From contig NZ_AP022870.1 in the NCBI RefSeq assembly GCF_011764545.1, positions 5,006,001-5,070,000 of the forward strand: a DNA stretch of 64,000 bases. Reading direction: 5' to 3'. The notes below the pieces were generated by a model. That model saw only the letters and a program-made list of their open reading frames with translations. It did no database searches and was not told the DNA's origin. This document shows positions 1-10,008 of the stretch, one piece after another. A program made the translations under genes and the position numbers. The DNA comes from Phytohabitans flavus. GTDB lineage: Bacteria; Actinomycetota; Actinomycetes; Mycobacteriales; Micromonosporaceae. Positions within the stretch are counted from its first letter, which is position 1. Every line of letters begins with the position of its first letter.

Positions 1-1758
1 CTGCCCGTCGACGCCGCGGCGCTGACCCTGGTCACGAGCCGCACCCGACTCGGCCTGCTGGCCGGCGCGCCGACGCTCTCACTGATGCCGCTCGACGTCG
101 ACGACGCGACCGACCTGTTACGGCAGATCGTCGGGGACCGGATCGATCGCGAAGTCGCGGAGGCGGCGGTGGTCAGCGCGCTCTGCGGCAGCCTGCCACT
201 GGCGATCCGGCTGGTCGGGCAGTACCTCGCCAGCCGTCCGCTGTGGACGGTCCGGGCGCTGGTCGAACGGCTGCGCGGCGAGGTACCGGCGACCATCGAC
301 GTCGCGGCCGAGGGGCAGACCGTGGCGGCGACATTCACCATCTCCTACCGGCAGCTCGCCGACCCCACGCGGCGGATGCTGCGGCTGCTGGGCGCCCACC
401 CCAGCGGCGGGTTCGAGCTGTGGACCGCCGCTGCCATAGCAGACCTGCCGGTCGATCGGGCCCAGGCGGTGCTCGACGACCTCGTCGAATCGCATCTGTT
501 GTGGGCCGAGACCCCAGGCCGCTACCGCATGCACGACCTCGTCCGCGACTTCGCCCGGTCGCTGCTGTCGCCGGACGAGGCCGTCGCCGCCACCGGGCGG
601 CTGCTGAGCTACTTCGTCGCGACCGTCCGCTGGGTGGAGAGCACGATCACCACCTGGTACCCGCGGGACCACGACCAAGGGCCGGCCGTGACGGCGCGGC
701 CGTTCCGCGACCACGCGGAGGGCCTCGGCTGGCTCGACGACAACTCGCCAAGCATGGCAGCGGCGATCGAGCAGGCGTGCCAGTTGCCCGCACTGCGCCG
801 CGACGCGGGCCGGCTCGGTGAGGCGCTGTTCGGGTACCACTTCCGGCAGGGCCGCCACTACAGCGCCAAACGGCTCCAGCTGCGCACCCTCGAGGCCGCG
901 CGGCAGGCCGGTGACCAGCACATGATCGCGACCACGCAACGGCTGCTCGCCGGCACGCTGCTCGTCCTCGGCGACCGGGCGGAGAGCCTCCGGTACCTCA
1001 AGCTCGCCCTGCGTAGGCACCGTGCGCTGGGCGACACCTGGGCGCAGATGCGGGTCCATGCCAACCTCACGTCGCTGTACCGCAACACCGGTCCGCTCGC
1101 CGACGCGGTCGAGTCCGCGCGGACCGCGATCGCGGCCGCCGTGGCGATCGGCGACCGCGACTCCGAGATGTCCGCCCGGCTCGACCTCGGGCACGTCTAC
1201 CGCCTGCTCGGCGACCCGCGCGCCGGGATCGCCGAGGCACGCGTCGCGGTGGCCTGGGCGCGCGGCCACTCCAGGCTCTACCTCGGCAGGGGCATCCACC
1301 ACATGGCGCTGAATCGGCTGGCCCTCGGTCACCCGCGGGTCGCCATCCTGCTGCTCACCCGCGCGCTCCGGCTGCGGCAGGAGACCCGCAACCCGATCGC
1401 CGAGGTGGAGAATCGTGCCGACCTGTGCCTGGCGTTGGCCATGGGCGGCGACAGCGCCGCCGCCCTCGACCAGGTCCGCACGGCGGTATCGATGATGCGG
1501 ACCCTCGGCGACCTCTTCACCACCGCGTACGCGGCCAACCGGCTCGGCGCCGCGCTCCGGCTCGCCGGTCGCCCGGACGAGGCGCGGCCGCTCCACGACG
1601 ACGCCCTCGCGGCGGCCACCCGCGCCAGTCTGCCGTACGAGCGGGCGCAGGCCCACCTCGCGCTCGCCGCGCTCGCCGACCCGCACGCCACGGCCGTGGT
1701 CGAGCACCGCCGCCAGGCCCGGGAGCTCCTCGTCGGCTACGGCGCACCGGTCGACTGA
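1..1758 (+). CDS. NB-ARC/TPR regulator of the AfsR type, 3' part only
   Basis: The frame is open from base 1, so the start lies upstream of the window; 585 residues are visible. The first residues read like the sensor region of an NB-ARC ATPase (LTLVTSRTRLGLL), followed by a winged-helix region (RMHDLVRDFARSLL near residue 180) and then many helical repeats of TPR type rich in LA, AL and G. This is the usual C-terminal half of SARP/AfsR-like signal-transducing regulators, where NTP hydrolysis and the TPR array control an N-terminal effector domain. That effector domain is not visible here. The stop is only 9 bases from the convergent GH62 gene. Confidence 0.85.
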   Translation: MPVDAAALTLVTSRTRLGLLAGAPTLSLMPLDVDDATDLLRQIVGDRIDREVAEAAVVSALCGSLPLAIRLVGQYLASRPLWTVRALVERLRGEVPATIDVAAEGQTVAATFTISYRQLADPTRRMLRLLGAHPSGGFELWTAAAIADLPVDRAQAVLDDLVESHLLWAETPGRYRMHDLVRDFARSLLSPDEAVAATGRLLSYFVATVRWVESTITTWYPRDHDQGPAVTARPFRDHAEGLGWLDDNSPSMAAAIEQACQLPALRRDAGRLGEALFGYHFRQGRHYSAKRLQLRTLEAARQAGDQHMIATTQRLLAGTLLVLGDRAESLRYLKLALRRHRALGDTWAQMRVHANLTSLYRNTGPLADAVESARTAIAAAVAIGDRDSEMSARLDLGHVYRLLGDPRAGIAEARVAVAWARGHSRLYLGRGIHHMALNRLALGHPRVAILLLTRALRLRQETRNPIAEVENRADLCLALAMGGDSAAALDQVRTAVSMMRTLGDLFTTAYAANRLGAALRLAGRPDEARPLHDDALAAATRASLPYERAQAHLALAALADPHATAVVEHRRQARELLVGYGAPVD

Positions 1759-1767
1759 TCCCCGCGG

Positions 1768-3279
1768 CTAGCGTTGCAGTGTCAGCAGACCCGGTCGGTA
1801 AGGCAGGAGGCCGTAGTCGCCGCCGGAATTGGGGGCACGTCCCTGGTAGAGCAACTGAAGGTTGCAGGGATCGATGGTCATGGTTTGATCGGCGTTGCCG
1901 CGAATCAGCTCGCCGTGGCTGATGTCGTTGGTCCAGGTGGCGCCGCTGTTTGCCTTGCCGGCAAAGGGGTTGCTCTCGGTCGCGGCTTGTGGTGTCCACG
2001 AGCCGCCCAGACTGGTGGCTGTGAACGAGCGGAAGTAGCGACCCTGCGCGCCGATCGCCTCGACGAGCATGAGGTATTGGTTTCGGCCCTGGACCTTGTA
2101 GACCTGGACCGCTTCGAACAGGTTGTTCGTCGTGTCACTCATGATCACCGTCGATGTCGTGCCAAAGCTGCCGGGGAAGTTTCCGATGGGCATACTGGCC
2201 CGGTAGATCCTGCCGTTGTCCCCGGCGAAGAACAGATACATGTTCGTGCTGTCACCGATGAGTGCCTGGTCGATGGGTCCCGTACTGGAGCCGGCGATGC
2301 TTCCGGAGAAGAGCACCTGCTGCGATGACCATCCGTTCGCGTTGGTGGGATCGCTCGACGTCCGGTAGGAGAAGGAGGTGCCACCCCACTGATAGGCAAG
2401 CACCCAGATGTTCCTTGGGGCGAAGTAGAGGAGCGTAGGCGCAACGGTGGCGGAAGACATCGCGTTCTGGCTGGCCGAGGCCATGTCGGACCAGTTGGTG
2501 AAGAGGCCGAAGTTCATCGACCCCCACCTCGTTCCCGTGTCGTGCGTCGTCGCATAGACGAGATGCCTGCCGTTGTAGGGGGCGTAGGTGAAGTCCTTGA
2601 GCGAGACCCATCCCGACCTCGGGTTGGCCAGCGGGCCCGTCGATGTCCAGCGGTAGCTCGTTGGAAGAGCGCACGTGCCGGGCGGCGGCGTCGTCGGATT
2701 CGTCGGCGTCGTCCCACCGAGGCGGACCAGCTGCCACTGCTGGTTGCTGCCGCCCCAGTCCGCGTACTGCACGATGTTCGCACCGTCGTTGGTCGCGGCA
2801 CCCTGCACCTCGACCGCCTTGTTGCTGTTCCGGTTGATCAGCCGCACGTAGCCGCCGTCCGAGTCGGCGAGCCGGAACTGCTGGTTGGCGGCGTTACCGT
2901 CGGCCCACTGCACGATCGCGGCACCGTCAGCTGTCGACCAGTTGTAGACGTCCAGCACCTTGCCCGAATGGCGGGACTTGAGCCGGTAGTATCCGCCCCC
3001 GGAGTCGACGAACTGCCACTGCTGCCACGCACCGTCGCTACGCGCCCATTGTGTGATCCGCGCGCCGTCGTTGGTGGCCAGGTTGTACACGTCCAACGCC
3101 TTGCCACTGTTCCTATTCACCAGCACATACCAGGCGGTGGTGTCCACAGTGGCCGCCGAAGCCGACGTCGCGGCCACCGTGACGAGCGCGCCGCCCACGA
3201 CCGTCGCGGCAACAGCGGCGGCCAACCCCGACCGCCACCCACGACGCCACCGCGCGGTGCGCGCAGACCCAACCGGCAT
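1768..3279 (-). CDS. secreted GH62 alpha-L-arabinofuranosidase with N-terminal CBM13
   Basis: Product of 503 aa, predicted to release arabinofuranose from arabinoxylan outside the cell. Residues 1-42 form a signal peptide (arginine-rich, then an Ala/Val core ending in ASA). Residues about 47-185 are a ricin-type CBM13 with three repeats containing QW motifs. After a Thr/Pro linker (TNPTTPP), residues about 205-503 match GH62: the base Asp in SLKDFTY, GPIDQAL, and the acid Glu in FEAVQVY. I chose the ATG at 3279 over the upstream ATG at 3336 because AAAGGAGAGG sits at the right distance before it. A perfect LacI-type palindrome lies about 65 bases upstream, suggesting sugar-induced expression. 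Confidence 0.93.
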   Translation of the reverse strand: MPVGSARTARWRRGWRSGLAAAVAATVVGGALVTVAATSASAATVDTTAWYVLVNRNSGKALDVYNLATNDGARITQWARSDGAWQQWQFVDSGGGYYRLKSRHSGKVLDVYNWSTADGAAIVQWADGNAANQQFRLADSDGGYVRLINRNSNKAVEVQGAATNDGANIVQYADWGGSNQQWQLVRLGGTTPTNPTTPPPGTCALPTSYRWTSTGPLANPRSGWVSLKDFTYAPYNGRHLVYATTHDTGTRWGSMNFGLFTNWSDMASASQNAMSSATVAPTLLYFAPRNIWVLAYQWGGTSFSYRTSSDPTNANGWSSQQVLFSGSIAGSSTGPIDQALIGDSTNMYLFFAGDNGRIYRASMPIGNFPGSFGTTSTVIMSDTTNNLFEAVQVYKVQGRNQYLMLVEAIGAQGRYFRSFTATSLGGSWTPQAATESNPFAGKANSGATWTNDISHGELIRGNADQTMTIDPCNLQLLYQGRAPNSGGDYGLLPYRPGLLTLQR

Positions 3280-3342
3280 CGCACCTCTCCTTTCGATCAT
3301 CTCGTACCGCCGACACGAAGCGCGTCGCATCGACACTGCTAT

Positions 3343-3358
3343 CTGTTAGCGCTAACAG
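3343..3358. promoter_or_regulatory. LacI-family operator upstream of the GH62 gene
   Basis: The 16-base perfect palindrome CTGTTAGCGCTAACAG has the central CG typical of LacI-family sites in actinomycete glycosidase genes. It sits just upstream of the arabinofuranosidase start. No cognate LacI gene adjoins it; the LacI at 22707 has differently patterned sites. Confidence 0.75.
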
Positions 3359-3687
3359 GCCTGACCGCGACGATCCGGGCAGGCTTATGCAGAGCTGTAC
3401 GGCGACGGGTAGCCAACCGGGGCGCTAGCTGAACGCACCACCACATGGACTGTGAACGATAACAGTGACGCACGTCAAGATGTACCGAGAATGTTTCGGA
3501 AGAGGCGCGCGGGCTGCCACGTGCCGGTGACAGTGCCACCGGCCCGGTTACGTGGCCGTAATCGTTCCGGTCGATCGCTGGAAACGCGACCCCAGCAAGA
3601 TCATGTTCCTCGATCTGGACCGACGCGGTGGTCGGACTGCATTGTCGCGGTCCTGGCCCCGCGTCTGTCTGCTTCAGGAGGTGAAAC
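3359..3687. other. divergent intergenic region, second weak LacI-like site
   Basis: No convincing gene in this stretch. It separates the minus-strand GH62 gene from the plus-strand amidase block. TGTGAACGATAACA at 3451-3464 matches the GH62 operator at 11 of 14 positions and keeps the CTGT/ACAG ends, so it may be a second, weaker binding site. The last 15 bases hold a strong ribosome site (AGGAGGTGAAAC) for the next gene. Confidence 0.5.
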
Positions 3688-3933
3688 ATGGCAGTGACAC
3701 CCCCGACACGCGCGGAGCTGGAGGCCATCGCCCGATCGACCTTCGCTCTGCTCGACATCGACATCTCTGTGCTTCCCGTGAACGACCCAGCCGCTCCGAT
3801 GGACCAGGCCCGCATCATCGAGGCCTCGATCAACATCCTCGCCAAGGAGCCGATCCTGGCCGCCTACGAGGTGGACGGCCAGGCCGACGCGACAACCCTG
3901 TATCCGACGCCGTTCCTCGAGTGGACGAGGTGA
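3688..3933 (+). CDS. small protein paired with an amidase, AtzG-like
   Basis: 81 aa, preceded by CAGGAGGTGAAAC, a very strong ribosome site. No signal peptide or membrane segment. The layout is an acidic helical body followed by an extended tail (YEVDGQ...YPTPFLEWTR). AtzG and related DUF4089 proteins are short helical partners encoded beside amidase-signature enzymes, and their tail has a similar hydrophobic/Pro pattern; the resemblance is weak and the assignment is inference. The stop is 4 bases before the amidase start, so the two are almost certainly translated together. If the amidase is exported by Tat, this partner would have to ride along or act before export. Confidence 0.6.
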   Translation: MAVTPPTRAELEAIARSTFALLDIDISVLPVNDPAAPMDQARIIEASINILAKEPILAAYEVDGQADATTLYPTPFLEWTR

Positions 3934-3937
3934 TCCG

Positions 3938-5683
3938 ATGACAGACACCGTCCCGGTCGTCGACACCGATGCGAATCTCGACGAGGTTCCCCAAGACAAA
4001 ACCATCGATCGCAGGTGGTTCCTCGCGCGTACGGCGGCCATCGCGGCCGGCACCACGGCCGCGGCCTGGCTGCCGGAAGCCGCGTCCGCGGCGCCCGTGC
4101 CGCTGGGTGCGCACCCCTTCGCCTACGCCAGGAACGTGCGCCCCGACGCCCGCGGTGACCTGACCGAGCTCACCATCGCCGAGGCCGCCGAACTGATCCG
4201 GACCGGACGGCTCTCGCCGGTGACGCTGACCGAGGCCTATCTGGACCGGATCGACAAGTACGAGGACATCTACCTCGCCTTCAACCACCTCAAGAGCCGC
4301 TCCGAGCTGCTCGCCGAGGCGCGGGCGCTGGGCCGCAAGCGTGGCAAGCCGCACCCGCTCCACGGCATCTCCTTCGCGCCGAAGGACAACTACTACACCC
4401 ACGACATGCCGACGACGGCGAACAGCCCGATCTTCCTCGGCTTTGTCCCTGACTACGACGCGACCTGCATCGCCCGGCTGCGCGACGAGGACGCCATCAT
4501 GCTCGGCAAGGCCCAGATGGGTGCGCTTGCCTCGGGCCGGGGCGTGATCCCGGGGACCAACATCCCGACCAACCGCAACGCCTGGACGCCGGACGACATC
4601 CGTTACAACCCCGCGGGCTCCTCCTCGGGCACTGGAACGGCAGTCGCGGCACGGCTGGCGACCGGCGGGATCGGGACGCAGACCGGTGGGTCGATCACGG
4701 GGCCCAGCGTCGCGGAAAACCTCACCGGCATGGCGCCGACCTTCGGCCGTACCTCGCTGTACGGCGTCATCCCGCTGACCTACACCGTCGACCGCACCGG
4801 CCCGATGGCACGCGACGCCAAGGACTGCGCGATCATCCTTCAGGCGCTCGCCGGACCTGACCGGAACGATCCCCGCACCCGCGGCCTGCCTCCGGTGCCC
4901 GACTTCGTCACCGCCGCCACGCCGGTGACCCGCGGCCGCAAGGTGGTGCCGCGCTACCGCACCACCGTCGGAGTGCCGCCCGACTTCCTGACCGTGAGCG
5001 ACGCCCAACAGGTCGCGCTGCGCAGGACGATGCTCGGCGTACTCGCCGACATCGGTTACCGCGTCGTCGACGTGACGATGCCCGACGAGTGGAACCTGCT
5101 GGTCGGTGACCTCGCCGAGACCCAACACGCCTCGGGTGCCCACTACTTCATGCCGTGGCTCAAGCAGGACGTGCGGCTGTTCGGTCCGCGGCTGGACGGC
5201 TTCCTGCCCTTCGTGCTGCGCTCCGGTCCCGGGCTGCTCAAGCTCCAGCAGGCCAACCTGATCCTGCTCAAGCGGATCGTCGAGCAGCTCTTCGCGCAGT
5301 GCGACGTCACCTTCGTCAACGCCGGCAACTTCAACCGGCCCGGCCTGCCGACCATCTCGATGCCCATCGGATTCGGCACGGACAACACGACCGGGCTCAC
5401 GGTTCCCCGTGGCGTGGTGCTCGGTGGGGCGCCGTTCGGCGAGCAGCGGCTGCTGTCGGTCGTCGCGGCCTATCAGGCGGTCACCGACTTCCACCTCCGG
5501 CGCCCACCGGACCCCACCCTGCCAACACTCGCCGCCACGACCACCGCGACGGCACGCGCCACCGCGGCCCTCAGCGCCGCCGGTGCCACGAGCTTCGGCG
5601 GCGGCAGCGCACTGCGCCAGCACACCCTGGCGGAGAACGCGAAGCACCCCGTCTCCAACACATTCGACCCCGACGAGGCCTGA
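3938..5683 (+). CDS. Tat-exported amidase-signature hydrolase
   Basis: 581 aa. A twin-arginine signal (DRRWFLARTAAIAAG, residues 24-38) ends near ASAAP at about residue 52. The amidase-signature fold follows with its full Ser-cisSer-Lys triad: Lys149 (FAPKDNY), Ser229 in GSSSGTG and nucleophile Ser252 in TGGSITGPS. Such enzymes hydrolyse amides of carboxylic acids; the substrate cannot be read from the sequence. It is cotranscribed with the small gene upstream and followed by a second amidase gene, so the block looks like an extracytoplasmic amide-scavenging set. Confidence 0.9.
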   Translation: MTDTVPVVDTDANLDEVPQDKTIDRRWFLARTAAIAAGTTAAAWLPEAASAAPVPLGAHPFAYARNVRPDARGDLTELTIAEAAELIRTGRLSPVTLTEAYLDRIDKYEDIYLAFNHLKSRSELLAEARALGRKRGKPHPLHGISFAPKDNYYTHDMPTTANSPIFLGFVPDYDATCIARLRDEDAIMLGKAQMGALASGRGVIPGTNIPTNRNAWTPDDIRYNPAGSSSGTGTAVAARLATGGIGTQTGGSITGPSVAENLTGMAPTFGRTSLYGVIPLTYTVDRTGPMARDAKDCAIILQALAGPDRNDPRTRGLPPVPDFVTAATPVTRGRKVVPRYRTTVGVPPDFLTVSDAQQVALRRTMLGVLADIGYRVVDVTMPDEWNLLVGDLAETQHASGAHYFMPWLKQDVRLFGPRLDGFLPFVLRSGPGLLKLQQANLILLKRIVEQLFAQCDVTFVNAGNFNRPGLPTISMPIGFGTDNTTGLTVPRGVVLGGAPFGEQRLLSVVAAYQAVTDFHLRRPPDPTLPTLAATTTATARATAALSAAGATSFGGGSALRQHTLAENAKHPVSNTFDPDEA

Positions 5684-5699
5684 CCCCGACCCACACCTA

Positions 5700-5727
5700 G
5701 CGCCGGGCCGAACGACCGGTCCGGCGC
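5700..5727 (+). terminator. hairpin between the two amidase genes
   Basis: GCGCCGGGCCG at 5700-5710 can pair with CGGTCCGGCGC at 5717-5727 with one mismatch. There is no T-run. It could be a weak terminator or attenuator before the next gene, whose ribosome site is 20 bases downstream. Confidence 0.45.
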
Positions 5728-5758
5728 ACCTATGTCCAAACTGGACGAAGGAGCCTCC

Positions 5759-8700
5759 GTGCACAGACCACCTCGTGCCGCGACGGCCTTGCTAAGCCTG
5801 GCCATGGCGGTCACGATGACCGCCGCGACGGCGAGCAGCCCCGCCGCGGCGACGCCGCGACACAAACCGCCGGTGATCGACCTCGAACGCGTCACCGGGC
5901 TGCAACTACAGGCCATGATGGACGCCGGTAAGTTGACCTCGGTCGAACTCACGAAGATGTACCTGGATCGGATCAACGCGCTGAACAAGAGCGGGCCCGG
6001 TCTCAACGCCGTTACCCAGCTCAACAAGAACGCGCTCGCCGAGGCGGCGTACTACGACAAGCTGCGGGCCAAGGGAATCAAGCTCAGCCCGGCGATGGGC
6101 CTACCGGTGTTGATGAAGGACCTCATCGACGTCAAGGGCATGTACACCTCGGCGGGCAACTTCTCACTGCGCAACTCGTACCCGGCCGAGGATGCCGGCC
6201 TGGTCAAGAAGCTGCGGGCGAACGGCGTCGTCATCCTCGGCAAGCTCGGCCTGTCCGAGTACGCCAACTTCTTCGGCAGCCAGCCCTCGGGCTTCGCCAA
6301 CCTCACCGGCCAGGTGGTCAACGCCGTCGACGCCGATCAGAACCCGAGCGGCTCGTCGTCCGGCAGCGGTGCCGCGGCCGCCGCCTCACTGGCCACCCTC
6401 GTCGTCGGCACGGAGACCTCCGGCTCGATCATCTCGCCGTCCTCCACCCAGGGCATCGTGGGCCTGCGGCCGACGGTGGGCCTGGTACCCGGATACGGCA
6501 TCGCACCGATCTCGGCCTCCCAGGACACCGCCGGTCCGATGGTCGGCACGGTAAGCGACGCCGCGCTGCTGCTTCAGACGATGTCGGGGTACGACCCGGA
6601 GAACGAGGCGTACTACGCCGGGATCTGGGGACCGGGCGTGAACGACACCGACATCATCCCGCCGGTGCCGCACGAACTGCCCAACTACCTGTCCGCGCTC
6701 GATGCCAACTTCGTGCGGGGCAAGCGGATCGGCTACAACGGCACGCTGACCGAGGGCACCCCACTGAAGATCGCCTACGACGCGCTGGTACAGGCCGGCG
6801 CGATCATGGTCGAGCGCCCGGTCATCAGCCCACCCGGCGTGCCGGGCAGCGTGTTGAGCTGGGAGGCGCACCGCGACATCGACCACTACTACCAGCACCT
6901 CGGCCCGCAGGCCCCGATCAACAGCCTCGCCGAGGAAGTCGCCGTCAACCAGAGCGAGGAGCACCAGGCGCTGAAGTTCGGCAACGGCACGCACCAGTCC
7001 GCCCTCGCGCAGGACATCAACCCGGACTCGGCAGCCTCCGTCCAGTACCGGAACAATCTGGTTGTCGGCAAGCAACTCTCGCACCAGGGCATCGACCGGA
7101 TGATGACCAACGACACGCCGGACGACTCCACCGACGACTTCATCGCCATCCTCGGCAGCGTGTCCAACGGTGCCCGCGCCGGGTACCCGCAGATCACCGT
7201 CCCGATGGGGTACAACTCGACGACGCGTCGCACGGTGAACGTGAACGTGCACGGCGGCGCCTACGACGAACGCGACATCCTGGGCGTCGCGTACGTCATC
7301 GAGCAGGCGACGAAGCTGCGCCAGACCCCGGGCATGGTGAACCCCAGCATGTACCGGTGCGCGCAGACGGTCCCGGCGCAGCCGTTCGCCAAGCGCGGTG
7401 ACTGCAACCCGACCTACGACCAGGTCATGCGGATGCTCGGCGGCCGCCCGGCGCCGCTGGCGTTCTCGCTCGAGACCGAGACCGCGGCCAGCCTCCGGAC
7501 GAAGCTGCTCGACGGCAAGATCTCGGCGGTCGACCTGACGAGGGCCTACCTCTACCGCATCGGCCTGACCAACGCGGAAGGGCCCGCCACCCAGGCGGTC
7601 CGGGACCTCAACTGGGACGTGTTGAAGGAGGCCAAGGAGGCCGACAAGGTCCTCAAGAAGTACCGCGACGACAAGAAGCACGGCAAGAAGCCAAAGGCAC
7701 CAGGACCGCTGCTCGGCCTGCCGGTGCTCCTCGACGACTCGTTCGACACGGCGTCGATGGCCACCACGGGTGGCTCCATCGCGCTGCAGGACCTGAAGCC
7801 GGCGAAGGACTCGACGGTGGTGGCCAAGCTCGAGGCGGCGGGCGCGCTCATCCTGGGCAAGACCAACGTCAGCGAACTGAACGGGGTCTTCTCCAGCAAC
7901 ATGCCCAAGGGGTACTCGTCGCTCGGCGGGCAGGTGCTGCTGCCCTCGGACACTGACAAGACCCCGGCCGGCTCCTCCGGCGGCTCGGCGGCGGCGACGG
8001 CATCCGGCCTGGCGGCGCTGACCATCGGCATGGAGACGTCCACGGATACGGCACAGTTGCTGGCTCCGGCGGACGCGGCCGGCGTCGTCGGTCTGAAGCC
8101 GACGGTGGGTCTGGTCAGCCGGACCGGTGTGCTGCCGGTGGCGAAGTCGCAAGACTCCCCGGCCCGCTGACCCGGTCGGTCTATGACGCCGGGATGACAC
8201 TCAACGTGCTGGTCGGCAAGGACAGGTCCGACCCGGCGAGCACTGCGCCACCGGTCGCCGACTACACCGCGGGGCTCACCCCGAACGCCTTGGTGGGCAA
8301 GCGGATCGCCGTAATCTCCAGCACCACCGGCCCGTACCCGGCAATGGTTTCGGCGCTCCAGGCCGCCGGTGCGACAACGGTCCCGGTCACCATCGGGCCC
8401 GCGCCGGCCACGCCGAGCATCGTGCAGACAGAGTTCAAGCGGGACCTTGACGCGTACCTCGGCGGTCGTTTCGCCAAGGGCAGCAAGGCCCCGGAGTCGC
8501 TTCAGGAAATCATCGCCTACAACGACGCGCACCCCGTCGAGGGACTGAAGTACCAGCAGACCCAGCTGGTCGCCAACCAGGCCGTCGACCTGACCGACCC
8601 GGCCACGCTGGCCACCTACACCGCGGATCTCGCCGCCGGCAAGACGGCCAGCCAGGCCGTCATCGACACGGTCCTCAACAACGGCACGCCCGCCGACCCG

Positions 8701-9018
8701 TCGGACGACTTCGACGCTGTGCTCGTCCCGACGAGCAACGCGTTGATCAACGTCGCGGACCGTGCCGGCTACCCGGCGTTGACCATCCCGGCGGGATACG
8801 GCACCGGATCGGCCGGCCGCAACCCGATCGGCGTCACGCTGGTGGGCACCGCGTACAGCGAGGCGAAGCTGCTCGCCGGCGGCTACGCCCTCGAACAAGC
8901 CACCCAGGTCCGTCTCGCGCCGAGCTGGACGAACCCCAGCATGTGGCGATGCGTACCGGGCAGCACGTTCTTCACCGGCCAGTTCTGCAACCCCGGAGAC
9001 CGCCTGCTGCGCAAGTGA
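5759..9018 (+). CDS. secreted tandem two-domain amidase, frameshifted in this sequence
   Basis: GTG start with GAAGGAG five bases upstream, then a signal peptide of about 32 residues. The first amidase domain (about 40-560) keeps the triad: Lys120, Ser200 and Ser223 (ETSGSI). A second amidase-like domain (from about 575) retains the fold motifs but has Asp659 where the Lys should be (GLPVLLDD) and lacks the Gly-Ser-Ile nucleophile motif (METSTDT, 758-764), so it is probably inactive. The frame stops at 8170, but homology continues in the next frame (GPLTRSVYDAGM from 8161) to 9018. Adding one C to the C4 run at 8157-8160 restores a single protein of about 1086 aa. A strong terminator follows. 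Confidence 0.85.
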
Positions 9019-9033
9019 ACACCAACCACGAAT

Positions 9034-9067
9034 GGATGGCCCGTGCCGCACCAGGCACGGGCCATCC
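9034..9067 (+). terminator. intrinsic terminator after the amidase genes
   Basis: A perfect 14-base-pair stem, GGATGGCCCGTGCC at 9034-9047 with its complement at 9054-9067, around a 6-base loop. It lies 16 bases after the amidase stop. Confidence 0.8.
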
Positions 9068-9110
9068 CCTTTCGGCGGGCCTTCGGTTGGCAGCGGTAGG
9101 TTCGGCCGTC

Positions 9111-9956
9111 GTGGTCGCTGCCTCACCATCGCCCGGGGAAGGTGGCCCGTGGAGCCCCGACTTCCTCACCGACGTCGTTCTCCTGACCGGTCCCGCCCAG
9201 GCATATCGCGACGCCGTGCACGACGACTTCAAGCTGGTGCTGCTGGAGGGGCACGGCGGCACGGTCGAGCGGCGTGGCGCCACGTACCGCGTTCCGCCGG
9301 GTCGTCTTGTCGTCCACCACCCTGGTGCGGCGCATGTCGGCAGGCCGGACGACCCGGCCGGTCGGTGGCGGGTGATGTGCCTGCCCGCGGACCTGGTAGC
9401 CGAGGTGACCGAACCGGCCCGGCTGCGTTTCGACCCGCCGGTGCTGCCTGACACCGCCCTGGCCGCCCGCTTCGTCGAGCTGTTCGGCCTGTTCGAGGCG
9501 CAGGCACCGCCGCTGGCCTGCGAGGCGGGCCTCGTCGACCTGGTCGCCGCGCTGGCCAAACAGGCCGGCGTCGGGACACCGCTGGCCACCGACCGGGCCG
9601 CGGCGATCGCCGAGACGGCCCGCGACCACCTCGCCGCCCACCTGGACCGCAACATCACGCTGGCCGCGCTCGCGGAGGTGGCCGGCACCAGCCGCTTTGG
9701 CGTCTCCCGGGCCTGCGCCGCCCACTTCGGCCTACCACCGCACGCGCTGCATCTGCGGCTGCGACTCGACCGCGGCTGCGAACTCATCCGCCAGGGCACG
9801 CCCCTGGCCGAGGCGGGCGTGCTTACCGGCTTTCACGACCAGGCGCACTTCGCGCGCACGTTCGCCCGGACGTACGGCATGACACCACGCCAGTTTCGCG
9901 ACTCGTGGGCCGGCCGCGGCCCGCACCGGAAGCTGGTCCGCCGGCTGGTCGGCTGA
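9111..9956 (+). CDS. AraC-family transcriptional regulator
   Basis: About 281 aa from the GTG at 9111. The frame is open further back to an ATG at 8943, but that start would lie inside the amidase gene and before the terminator, so it is rejected; a TTG at 9087 is also possible. The N-terminal half is a cupin-like AraC sensor (VPPGRLVVHHPGAAHVG) and the C-terminal 100 residues hold two helix-turn-helix motifs ending in the signature GFHDQAHFARTFARTYGMTP. It sits about 50 bases upstream of a hydrolase gene on the same strand and is its most likely regulator. Confidence 0.85.
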   Translation: MVAASPSPGEGGPWSPDFLTDVVLLTGPAQAYRDAVHDDFKLVLLEGHGGTVERRGATYRVPPGRLVVHHPGAAHVGRPDDPAGRWRVMCLPADLVAEVTEPARLRFDPPVLPDTALAARFVELFGLFEAQAPPLACEAGLVDLVAALAKQAGVGTPLATDRAAAIAETARDHLAAHLDRNITLAALAEVAGTSRFGVSRACAAHFGLPPHALHLRLRLDRGCELIRQGTPLAEAGVLTGFHDQAHFARTFARTYGMTPRQFRDSWAGRGPHRKLVRRLVG

Positions 9957-10008
9957 CCGCAATATCGTGCAATACCCATGAGGTGGGGCATTCCTAAACT
10001 CTGCCGGC

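Noticed and set aside
118-1707. 529-codon minus-strand open frame opposite the NB-ARC/TPR gene
   Set aside because: Arg/Gly/Val-rich shadow typical of high-GC DNA; the plus strand has recognisable NB-ARC and TPR sequence.
3830-5764. 644-codon minus-strand frame opposite the amidase
   Set aside because: No domain, low-complexity composition; the amidase on the plus strand is clear.
6386-9129. Two minus-strand frames of 604 and 525 codons
   Set aside because: Antisense to conserved amidase domains and compositionally biased.
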